From Mesorhizobium silamurunense (GTDB taxonomy: Bacteria > Pseudomonadota > Alphaproteobacteria > Rhizobiales > Rhizobiaceae), in contig NZ_JHQR01000098.1 in the NCBI RefSeq assembly GCF_014843825.1, positions 1 to 46,320 of the forward strand: a stretch of DNA of 46,320 nucleotides, read 5' to 3'. The position numbers were made by a program, and so were the translations under genes. The notes below the pieces were generated by a model. It saw only the letters and a list, made by a program, of their open reading frames with translations. It searched no databases and had not been told where the DNA came from. Shown here piece after piece: positions 30,254 through 37,151 of this stretch. Position 1 is the first letter of the stretch; each line of letters opens with the position of its first letter.

Positions 30254-30275
30254 TACCAATCTGCAAGAGGCGTAG
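30240..30275 (+). pseudogene. First codons of a PIN-domain (VapC-like) toxin, rest deleted
   Basis: ATG 30240 overlaps the end of the antitoxin remnant, as in intact vapBC pairs, and reads MPAIDTNLQEA before a TAG. AIDTN is the first conserved Asp strand of PIN toxins (usually followed by hydrophobic residues). Everything after Leu8 is lost. The short length limits certainty, but the position and overlap support it. Confidence 0.5.
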
Positions 30276-30320
30276 CGGCCCCCGCCGGACACGGACACGA
30301 TCGTGTTAGCAAATTATTAA

Positions 30321-31058
30321 TTGTTCAATTGCCTTGGCCGGCGTTTCCGCATTAACTCATCGCCAGTCTTCTCGTTGCGGTGGTGTCTGGCATTGTTGCG
30401 TTCCCCTGGCGTCCTGACCTCTTCTTTCCTCCTTGGCCTTGTTTCGTTGATCGGCGCGACGTCCCTATCTGCCGACCCGGCGGCGGCGCAGTCGACGTTG
30501 TTCAACCGGCCATCGACGCAATCTTCCGCGGATACGGTCCGCTCCGCCGCGGTCGGAGGACGCACCAGCGTTCCCTATGGCTGGCTCGATTTCTGCCACC
30601 GCCGGCCGAAAGAGTGCAAAGTGGCGGCTCTGCCGGCGACGAGCGTCAAGCTGAGCGCCCAGAACCTGCGCACCCTCAAGCGGATAAACCAAAAGGCGAA
30701 CCGCGCCATCAAGCCCGTCAGCAACTACGATCACTGGGGCACGATGATGGACCACTGGGACTATCCGGTGGACGGCAAGGGCGACTGCAAGATCTATGCG
30801 CTCTACAAGCGCAAGCTTCTCATGGAAGCGGGATTCCCACGCCAGGCGCTGCTGATGACGGTGGTGCGCGACCTGAACAATGAAGGTCACACCATCCTGA
30901 CGGTGAAGACCGACAAGGGCGACCTCGTCCTCGACAATCTGGTCGACGAAGTCCGGCCCTGGAACGCGACCGGCTATTATTTCCTGAAGCGCCAGTCGCA
31001 GCAGAACCCGAATATCTGGGTGTCGATCAATCAGCGCGGCGGCACGCCGAAAACCTGA
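30321..31058 (+). CDS. Bacterial transglutaminase-like cysteine proteinase (BTLCP)
   Basis: A protein of the BTLCP family (DUF920), predicted papain/transglutaminase-fold hydrolases of the periplasm. The triad is visible: Cys156 in GKGDCKIYALYKRKLL, His190 in EGHTILTV and Asp205 in LVLDNLVDEV. A hydrophobic signal segment (SSFLLGLVSLIGATSLSADPAAAQ) ends near residue 57. No ATG or GTG lies in frame ahead of this segment. Possible starts are TTG at 30321, 30375, 30393 or 30396, none with a good ribosome-binding site; the longest is given (245 aa). In other bacteria LapG-type relatives cleave surface adhesins in response to c-di-GMP, but no LapD partner is adjacent here. It converges on the caspase-like gene. 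Confidence 0.85.
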   Translation: MFNCLGRRFRINSSPVFSLRWCLALLRSPGVLTSSFLLGLVSLIGATSLSADPAAAQSTLFNRPSTQSSADTVRSAAVGGRTSVPYGWLDFCHRRPKECKVAALPATSVKLSAQNLRTLKRINQKANRAIKPVSNYDHWGTMMDHWDYPVDGKGDCKIYALYKRKLLMEAGFPRQALLMTVVRDLNNEGHTILTVKTDKGDLVLDNLVDEVRPWNATGYYFLKRQSQQNPNIWVSINQRGGTPKT

Positions 31059-31153
31059 CGGAGGCCACCAGGCCTGTAAGCTGAGCGGCCCGCATAGCCC
31101 GGAGCGGACCAGCCTTTGCGGGTCTGTACGCAGGTGCTCCCTGCCTTACAAGT

Positions 31154-31178
31154 CGCGGGCCGGAAAGTCCGGCCCGCG
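31154..31178. terminator. Strong GC hairpin between convergent BTLCP and caspase-like genes
   Basis: CGCGGGCCGGA (31154-31164) and TCCGGCCCGCG (31168-31178) form a perfect 11-bp stem with a 3-base loop. It lies midway between two convergent genes and probably ends transcription from both sides, despite no T-tract. Confidence 0.7.
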
Positions 31179-31208
31179 CAACGGCAACCTATCGTCTGGC
31201 TCGACAGC

Positions 31209-33923
31209 CTACTCCTTGCAGGGTGGCTCGCCCGGATTCCCGCAGGCAAACTTCTTGTTTCCTTGCGGCTGCTGCTGCTTCGGCTGCTGCGGCAGACGCC
31301 GCTCCTGGACCTCAGGCCTCGGTTGCGCGCGGAACTCAGGCCTCCGCGGCCTGGAGGACGCCTCACCGTTGGGCTGTTCCTGCAGCTTGTACTGGCGCTG
31401 CGCATTCTCCTTCGGCCTGTTGACCTTGAAGTTGCGCTGGACGTCGACCTCCGCGCCGCCGGACCCTTCTTCGTTCTGCAGCCTGCGGAACTTCCTGCCC
31501 CTGTCGTTCCTGCCGACCGAGCCTTGATTCTCTTCGGAGAACACGTCCGGATTGTTCCTCCTGAGCCGCTTCTGCATGCTCGGCCCGTTGTCGGCCGGCT
31601 CGCCGTTGACGGTCGGCAGCTTGCGGAACTTCCTGCCCCTGTCGTTCCCGGCGGCCGAGCCCTGATTCTCGTCGGAGAACACGGACGGATTGTTCCTCCT
31701 GAGCCGCTTCTGCATGCTCGGCCCGTTGTCGGCCGGCTCACCGTTGACGGTCGGCAGCTTGCGGAATTTCCTGCTCTTGTTTCCCTTGGCCGGGCCCTGA
31801 TCACCCGGTTCGACAATGGACCGGCCGGCCGACAAATCCTTGCGCGTCAGCTTCTTCGATTTGCGGTTGTCCTGGCCGGACAGCACGTTCGGATTGTTCT
31901 TCCCGAACCTCTCCTGCGCGCCCTGGCCGTTGTCGGCCGGCATGCCGTTGACGGTGGGCAGCTTGCGCAATTTCTTGCCCTTTTGCTGACCGGTGCCCTG
32001 CTCTCCGGTCACGGCGGCGCCGGCATTTCCCGTCGCCTCCTGGTTACCGCCCACAATGCCTTGCCTGCCGAGCTGCTTCCTGGACTTGCTGCCTGGCAAA
32101 TTCCGATCACTAAGCACTGGTTTGCCGTTGACGAGCGGCAGCGTTTTGCCATCGGCTCCCGGCAAGGCGTGGTCGGTTCCAAGCTTGCGGGCGGACAGGT
32201 CCTTCGACAGCGGAGTCGCAGCACCGGGCTGCTGGCCCGAGATAACACGCTGGCCGGGCTTCGGCGGCAAGCCGCCCTGTTTCTGGCCGCCCTGTTGCTG
32301 ATTGGACGGGATCTTACGGGACATGGCCGCCTTCTTCTGCAGCAGCGGCGGCAGCGCAACCCTGGCCGCCAGCGCATCCGCGCGGGCACCAACAGCGCCC
32401 GCGGTCGTCTTCTGGCCTGCGGCGCGGCCACCCTGAACACTGGCGTCTGGCTGCGCGGCCTGATTGATGGTCTCGTTTTTGATCGTCGTGTTGATATTGT
32501 TGATGACGGTCGTGTTGTGGATGTTGTTGAAGATGATGTCGTTCCGCGGCGGCACGATGTGACGCGGCGGGTTGATGAACACGGGTATCGGCACGAACAC
32601 CGGTGTCGGCAGGACGAAGACGTCGATCGGCGGCGGCGGTGGCTCAAGCACGATGAAATCCGGCGGCGGTGGCGGCAGGAAGATGATTGCGACCGGCGGC
32701 GGCGGTTCGAAGTCGAAATCTGGGTCGTCGAAATAGAGCACCGGGCGGTCGATATAGACGATTTCCTCCGGCGGCGGCGGCGGCACGTCATAGACAATGA
32801 CGGTGAAGCTCGGCGGCGGCTCGAGCTCGGCGTCGAAATGCTCCAGCCGGCGGCGCGCGTCCCAGGCATGCGGTCCGTGCGGATAGCGTTCGAGGTAGGA
32901 CCAGTAGGCTTCCGGCGTATCCCGCGTCCAGGTCTGACGCCAGGTGATCGCCTCACGCCGCGCGGCGATGATGGCGCGCACCCGCTTGGCCATCGGATCG
33001 TGCGGATAGGCGACGAGGAAATCCTGGTAGCCGCGCAGCGTGTCGCGGTCGAGCGCCGCGACATAGGCGTCGCGGGCATTAAAGTCGCGAATCTCCCTTG
33101 TCCGGTTGGCCTGGGATTCGGCCTCGGAAACCTTGGGCGCGGGCGCATCCGGCGCGCGGTCGAAGAAGACGAAGGGCGCGTTGATCTTCGAAGCGTTCCA
33201 AGGCACCTCGGCCCCTTGCGTCACTTCGTTGACGCGCAGGCGCGTGCGGTCGAACACGTCTTCGAGCGGCAGGCCGCCCTCGCGCATCATCTCGGCCAGC
33301 GCCTGGGCATAGGCGCCATAGGGTCCCTTGCCCTCCGGCGCGACGGTTCCCGGAGCGGCATTGAAGGCGATCAGCATGTTCGGGTCGGGATCGACCAGCG
33401 CGAGGCCGCCGGCCAGCGGCTGTTTCATCTGCGGGAAGGCATTCGGCCGCGCCGCGTCGAGCACGATGATGTTGACCTTCGTCGGCAAGGCCGCGAGCGG
33501 GCGGGTGAGATCGGAGATCCGAATGGCCTGGATTGGCACATCGGCAGGATTGGCGATGTTGGCATCGACCGGCAGGAAATAGTTCTCGCCTTCGAACTGC
33601 GCGCCGTGCCCGGCGAGGTAGACGAAAACGACCGCGTCGGGACCGGCGGCCGAAACCTTGGCGAGGAAATCGCGGAAGGCGCCGCGCAGCGATTCCTGGT
33701 CCACATCACGCGCGCCGACCACATCGAAACCGGCTGCCTGCAAGGTCTGTCCAATCAGACCCGCATCGTTGGCGGCCGTCGCGAGTTCGCCGGACTGATA
33801 TGCGCCGTTGCCGATGACGAAGGCCAGCCGCTTTTCACCTTGCGCAAGAGCCCCAGCTGCGGAACCGACCGCAAATATGACGAGAACGACGACGAGTTCG
33901 AGGAACCTCTGAAGCGTCCGCAT
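31209..33923 (-). CDS. Caspase-fold (C14-like) protein lacking the catalytic Cys, with Pro-rich and repeat-rich tail
   Basis: A 904-aa exported protein. Met at 33923 begins a signal peptide or anchor (LVVVLVIFAVGSAAGALAQ); the frame is open to 34127 but those residues look noncoding. Residues about 30-260 have the caspase-like p20 fold: RLAFVIGNGAYQ, and catalytic His106 in YLAGHGAQFEGENYFLPVDA. The site where Cys is expected (LDACR) reads LDAARPN, with Ala158, so peptidase activity is unlikely. Next come a charged helical region, a Pro-rich region (about 395-470, runs of four to five Pro), an Asn/Thr/Ile stretch (NNIHNTTVINNINTTIKN) and a long Gly/Gln/Lys/Asn-rich tail with 46-residue repeats. 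It ends with a Cys pair (FACGNPGEPPCKE). Function unknown; perhaps an envelope scaffold. Confidence 0.85.
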   Translation of the reverse strand: MRTLQRFLELVVVLVIFAVGSAAGALAQGEKRLAFVIGNGAYQSGELATAANDAGLIGQTLQAAGFDVVGARDVDQESLRGAFRDFLAKVSAAGPDAVVFVYLAGHGAQFEGENYFLPVDANIANPADVPIQAIRISDLTRPLAALPTKVNIIVLDAARPNAFPQMKQPLAGGLALVDPDPNMLIAFNAAPGTVAPEGKGPYGAYAQALAEMMREGGLPLEDVFDRTRLRVNEVTQGAEVPWNASKINAPFVFFDRAPDAPAPKVSEAESQANRTREIRDFNARDAYVAALDRDTLRGYQDFLVAYPHDPMAKRVRAIIAARREAITWRQTWTRDTPEAYWSYLERYPHGPHAWDARRRLEHFDAELEPPPSFTVIVYDVPPPPPEEIVYIDRPVLYFDDPDFDFEPPPPVAIIFLPPPPPDFIVLEPPPPPIDVFVLPTPVFVPIPVFINPPRHIVPPRNDIIFNNIHNTTVINNINTTIKNETINQAAQPDASVQGGRAAGQKTTAGAVGARADALAARVALPPLLQKKAAMSRKIPSNQQQGGQKQGGLPPKPGQRVISGQQPGAATPLSKDLSARKLGTDHALPGADGKTLPLVNGKPVLSDRNLPGSKSRKQLGRQGIVGGNQEATGNAGAAVTGEQGTGQQKGKKLRKLPTVNGMPADNGQGAQERFGKNNPNVLSGQDNRKSKKLTRKDLSAGRSIVEPGDQGPAKGNKSRKFRKLPTVNGEPADNGPSMQKRLRRNNPSVFSDENQGSAAGNDRGRKFRKLPTVNGEPADNGPSMQKRLRRNNPDVFSEENQGSVGRNDRGRKFRRLQNEEGSGGAEVDVQRNFKVNRPKENAQRQYKLQEQPNGEASSRPRRPEFRAQPRPEVQERRLPQQPKQQQPQGNKKFACGNPGEPPCKE
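31551..31965 (-). repeat. Coding repeats in the caspase-like gene (138-bp period)
   Basis: Two nearly identical 138-bp units start at 31551 and 31689 (on the plus-strand reading ATTGTTCCTCCTGAGCCGC), and a diverged third starts at 31893. They encode FRKLPTVNGEPADNGPSMQK followed by RLRRNNPxVFS and a charged linker. The 46-codon period keeps the frame. Exact match suggests recent unequal recombination. Confidence 0.85.
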
Positions 33924-34080
33924 TGCAATCCGCCATCCATTTAAAATGGTAAACGCTCGAGAGGTCGGAACGTTTCCCGAACGCCGTGAATTTTTGTCTC
34001 GCAAAAAGGCGGCTTTAGGGCGCAATTTCGTCGAAAGAACAGAGGCTTCACAAAATTTCTTGCGAACCGCCGCTTGTGAA

Positions 34081-35322
34081 CTACCGCCGCCGCTTCGGCT
34101 TCTCCAGCAGCGCGACGGCCTCGACATGCGGCGACCACAGGAACTGGTCGATCGGCGTCACGCTCTTCAGTTGATAGCCGCCGTCGAGGAGGATGCGCAG
34201 GTCCCGCGCCAGCGTCACCGGATTGCAGGACACGGCCGCGACCAGCGGCACGTCCGAGCGGGCGATCTGCTTGGACTGATCCTCCGCGCCGGCGCGCGGC
34301 GGATCGAAGACCAGGCTGTCGAAGCCGTTCAATTCCTTGAAGGTCAGCGGCCGGCGGAAGAGGTCGCGGCGTTCGACGGTCACCCGCTTCAGGCCGCTGG
34401 CGAAACGAAAGGCGCGATCGAGCGCCGCAAGGGCCGGCGCATCTCCCTCGACGGCGTGAACCTCCGACTTCGCCGCAAGCCGGAGCGAGAAGCTGCCGCA
34501 GCCTGCAAAAAGGTCGGCGACCTTTTTCGCGCGCGACAGATGCTGGCCGACGAGGTCGGCCATCGTCTGCTCGGCGGCCTCCGTCGCCTGCAGGAAGGCG
34601 CCGGGCGGCACGGCGACGGCGACTGACCCGAACTGCACCACCGGCTTCTTCGGCTCGACAATCACCTCGCCGTCGACCGAAAGTCTCGCCAAGCCCTCCG
34701 CAAGAACGAAATTCGAGGCGATACGGCGCTGGTTTTCGCCGAGCTTGCCCGCGTCCTGGACGGCAACATCGAGGCCGGAGGCAGTAACGGTAACCGTCAT
34801 ATGGAAGGCTTTCGGCGTGGCGCAGACCAGATCGGCGAGCCTGCGCAAGCGATCGAGCGACGAAACGATCACCGGCAGCGAGATCGGGCACTCCTCGATC
34901 GGGATGATTTCGGAGGAGTGCGCGCGCACGAAGCCGAGCAGCATGCCGGCCTCGCCACGCCTTGCGCTGAAGACGACGCGGCGGCGGGTCTGCGGCGCGC
35001 ACGGCACCAGCGCGTCGACCGCGCCGGCGATGCCCTTGGCCTTCAACGCCTGAATGACCCGCTCGCGCTTCCACTGCCGGTAAGCCTCGGCTTCGAAGTG
35101 CTGCAGCGCGCAGCCGCCGCATTCGGTGAAATGGCGGCAGGGCGGATCGACCCGGAGCGGCGAGGCTTCCAGCACCGACATCAGCGTGGCGCGGTCTTTC
35201 TGGCGCGCGGCGGTGACCGTCTCGCCCGGCAGCGTGAATGGGATGAAGACCTCGCCGCCATCGGCATTGGCGATGCCGTCTGCCTGCGAACCGAGCCTGG
35301 CGATGGTGAAGCGCGCGCTCAT
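34081..35322 (-). CDS. RlmD/TrmA-type 23S rRNA (uracil-C5)-methyltransferase
   Basis: A 413-aa SAM-dependent RNA m5U methyltransferase. It has an N-terminal TRAM-like domain (about 1-55), a 4Fe-4S site C62-x5-C68-x2-C71 with the fourth Cys at C145 (IEECPISLP), the SAM motif DLFAGCGSFSL, the FDPPRAGAE motif and the catalytic Cys in AVSCNPVTLARDL. The base near the end (HVEAVALLEK) carries the catalytic Glu. The iron-sulfur site points to the RlmD/RumA side of the family rather than TrmA. The start ATG overlaps the tlyA stop (ATGA). The longer open frame to 35619 is rejected because it only reads across tlyA. Confidence 0.92.
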   Translation of the reverse strand: MSARFTIARLGSQADGIANADGGEVFIPFTLPGETVTAARQKDRATLMSVLEASPLRVDPPCRHFTECGGCALQHFEAEAYRQWKRERVIQALKAKGIAGAVDALVPCAPQTRRRVVFSARRGEAGMLLGFVRAHSSEIIPIEECPISLPVIVSSLDRLRRLADLVCATPKAFHMTVTVTASGLDVAVQDAGKLGENQRRIASNFVLAEGLARLSVDGEVIVEPKKPVVQFGSVAVAVPPGAFLQATEAAEQTMADLVGQHLSRAKKVADLFAGCGSFSLRLAAKSEVHAVEGDAPALAALDRAFRFASGLKRVTVERRDLFRRPLTFKELNGFDSLVFDPPRAGAEDQSKQIARSDVPLVAAVSCNPVTLARDLRILLDGGYQLKSVTPIDQFLWSPHVEAVALLEKPKRRR

Positions 35323-36092
35323 CGCGGTTTCGCGTCCTTGATCGCGGCAAGCAGGGATTCGCGATTGCCGTCGCCGCCTTCGATCGGCGACGGGTGCAGG
35401 CCGAGCACATGCCAGTCCGGCATGGCGGCAAGCCAGTCGCGCAAACCGGCGGCAATGCGCTCGGCATCGCTCGGGTCCTTGAGCAGCCCGCCCTTGCCGA
35501 TCGCTTCGCGGCCGGCTTCGAACTGCGGCTTGACGAGAAGCAGCGCCCTGGCGCCCTCGCCGGCCAGCGCAAGCGCCGGCGGCAGCGCCAGTTTCAGCGA
35601 AATGAAGCTGACGTCGCAAACGAGGAAGTCCGGAACGCGGCCGCCGAGGTCCGCTATCGTGAGGTCGCGGGCGTTCAGCCCCTCGATCACGGTCACGCGC
35701 GGGTCGGCGGCGATATCGGGATGCATCTGGCCATGGCCAACATCGATCGCCGTGACATGGGCGGCGCCACGCTCAAGCAGAACCTGGGTGAAGCCGCCGG
35801 TCGAGGCGCCGATGTCGAGCGCCTCGCTCTCCGAGGGAGAAAGGTCAAAATGATCGAGGCCGGCAATCAGTTTCAGCGCCGCGCGCGACACATAGGCCTG
35901 CGCCGGGTCGTCGATGGCGACGACGCAATCCGGCGCAACGGATTGGCCCGGCTTGTGGGCAACCGCGCCATCAACGGCGACGGTGCCGCGCTCGATCGCG
36001 TCGCGGGCGCGCGAACGGCTGGCGAACAGGCCGCGCGCGACGAGCAGTTCGTCGAGCCTTAGGCGCGCTCTGGCTGGCACAGGAGAACTCAT
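35319..36092 (-). CDS. tlyA: TlyA-family rRNA 2'-O-methyltransferase / hemolysin-like protein
   Basis: A 257-aa protein with an N-terminal S4 RNA-binding domain (RLRLDELLVARGLFASRSRA, about 9-28) and an FtsJ-like methyltransferase domain. The SAM motif is ALDIGASTGGFTQVLLERGA and a second motif is DFLVCDVSFISLKLALP. TlyA enzymes methylate cytidine 2'-O in rRNA; the hemolysin name is historical. It is translationally coupled to the RlmD-like gene. In rhizobia tlyA usually follows dxs; here a GFA gene on the other strand, a small protein and two palindromic repeats separate them. Confidence 0.94.
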   Translation of the reverse strand: MSSPVPARARLRLDELLVARGLFASRSRARDAIERGTVAVDGAVAHKPGQSVAPDCVVAIDDPAQAYVSRAALKLIAGLDHFDLSPSESEALDIGASTGGFTQVLLERGAAHVTAIDVGHGQMHPDIAADPRVTVIEGLNARDLTIADLGGRVPDFLVCDVSFISLKLALPPALALAGEGARALLLVKPQFEAGREAIGKGGLLKDPSDAERIAAGLRDWLAAMPDWHVLGLHPSPIEGGDGNRESLLAAIKDAKPR

Positions 36093-36198
36093 CGGCCTTC
36101 ATTGGCGAAAGCTGGTCGCGAAGGCAATGGCAGCGTGTTGAATATGGCGCGCGGCACGGCAGAATGCGGGGTCGTTTCACCAGCCTGAGGAGGAGGCA

Positions 36199-36600
36199 AT
36201 GCTCAAAGGAACCTGCCATTGCGGCGCCGCGCACTGGACCCTGGAAGGCGATCCGGGATCGATCACGGCCTGCAACTGCACGCTTTGCCGCCGCTACGGC
36301 ACGCTCTGGGCCTATGACTATGTCGACGAGCGCATCCGCATCGCCGGGCCGATGCGTTCCTACACACGCGCCGAAGTGGCCGAGCCGGCGCTCGAGATCC
36401 TGTTCTGCCCGACCTGCGCCTGCGTTCTCGCCTGGCGCGGCCTGCGTTCCGGCTCCAGCGGCCGCACCCGCATCGCCGTCAACGTCAGGCTGGCGCCGCC
36501 GGAGGCCGTCGCCGACCTGCCGATCGACCATTTCGACGGGCTCGACAGCTTCGACGACCTGCCGCGCGACGGCCGCTGCGTGCGCGATCTGTGGTTCTGA
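36199..36600 (+). CDS. GFA-family protein (zinc-binding, Gfa-like)
   Basis: A 133-aa member of the glutathione-dependent formaldehyde-activating enzyme (GFA) fold family. Zinc ligands are seen in CHCGA (residues 6-10), CNCTLCRRYG (25-34) and FCPTCACVL (about 73-81). Despite the family name, most such proteins have no proven link to formaldehyde. A strong GGAGGAGG ribosome-binding site lies just before ATG 36199. It stands alone between minus-strand genes, so it may be an insertion into the ancestral dxs-tlyA order. It is followed at once by a palindromic repeat. Confidence 0.9.
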   Translation: MLKGTCHCGAAHWTLEGDPGSITACNCTLCRRYGTLWAYDYVDERIRIAGPMRSYTRAEVAEPALEILFCPTCACVLAWRGLRSGSSGRTRIAVNVRLAPPEAVADLPIDHFDGLDSFDDLPRDGRCVRDLWF

Positions 36601-36608
36601 TTTTTAAT

Positions 36609-36661
36609 TGATGCATGTCGTTGCCCCAAAACCGCAGGGCACTTTTGGGCGACATGCATCA
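36609..36661. repeat. Intergenic palindromic element A (AAAACCG...CACTTTT type)
   Basis: Outer arms TGATGCATGTCG (36609-36620) and CGACATGCATCA (36650-36661) are perfect complements. Inside, CCCAAAA and TTTTGGG pair around ACCGCAGGGCAC. It fits the style of repeated intergenic hairpins in rhizobial genomes and lies between convergent genes, probably doubling as terminator. Its right arm covers the stop of the next gene. Confidence 0.85.
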
Positions 36662-36943
36662 GAAAATCGTCCGCGAGACCGGGCGCTCGACGGCCGGCAT
36701 CAGGCCGTCATTGTTGGAGGCCTGCTTGCGTGGCTCAATCGGAACCGGAGCGGCCGGCGCGGCTTCCGGCACCACCACCAACTGGGGAGCCTGCTTGTAG
36801 GAGAAGGCGCCGCGGATGTTGCCCATCTTGCTGACGACGATCTCGATCACCGCCTTTTCGAGGTTGCGGTCGTAACGCGTTTCGGCTGCCACCGGCGCGG
36901 CCATGGCCATCACAAGGACCATACCGCAAAGGAACGATTTCAT
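36659..36943 (-). CDS. Small secreted protein, unknown function
   Basis: A 94-aa hypothetical protein. The N-terminus is a clear signal peptide (FLCGMVLVMAMAAPVAAETRY), so the mature form has about 74 residues in the periplasm. The mature part starts with a helix-like segment (RNLEKAVIEIVVSKMGNIRGAF), followed by a Val/Pro/Ala-rich stretch and NDGLMPAVERPVSR. It is preceded by GGGGATAAG. Its stop codon lies in element A. No family is recognised; it may be a conserved rhizobial protein. Confidence 0.75.
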   Translation of the reverse strand: MKSFLCGMVLVMAMAAPVAAETRYDRNLEKAVIEIVVSKMGNIRGAFSYKQAPQLVVVPEAAPAAPVPIEPRKQASNNDGLMPAVERPVSRTIF

Positions 36944-37064
36944 TGTTCTTATCCCCTGCCTGGGACCAAGGTCTTAGCAGGGCGCCGTTGAAAATCGGCC
37001 AAAAGACAGGGTAACCGAACCGCCAAACAAAAGCGTTAACAAACACTTATGATTCTGATTTAAC

Positions 37065-37109
37065 GCAATTCCGGACGCAAAACCGCCGCACACTTTTGCT
37101 GGGAATTGC
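37065..37109. repeat. Intergenic palindromic element B (AAAACCG...CACTTTT type)
   Basis: GCAATTCC (37065-37072) pairs with GGAATTGC (37102-37109), and inside GCAAAA (37077-37082) pairs with TTTTGC (37094-37099). The core reads AAAACCGCCGCACACTTTT. It sits just downstream of dxs and may act as its terminator. Confidence 0.85.
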
Positions 37110-37151
37110 TTCCGAATCCGGCAAACCGATTCAGCACGTTGAGAATTCGGA

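Noticed and set aside
29976..30312. Minus-strand frames of about 96-104 codons downstream of tldD
   Set aside because: They have no recognisable features, while the plus strand reads as a decayed antitoxin once one base is restored.
31551..31965. Possible CRISPR-like array in regularly spaced repeats
   Set aside because: The repeats keep the reading frame, encode a 46-residue protein unit, and have no short unique spacers or cas genes nearby.
31116..33944. 942-codon open frame opposite the caspase-like gene
   Set aside because: The minus-strand protein has a signal peptide, a caspase fold and in-frame repeats; the plus frame has Leu/Arg-rich shadow composition.
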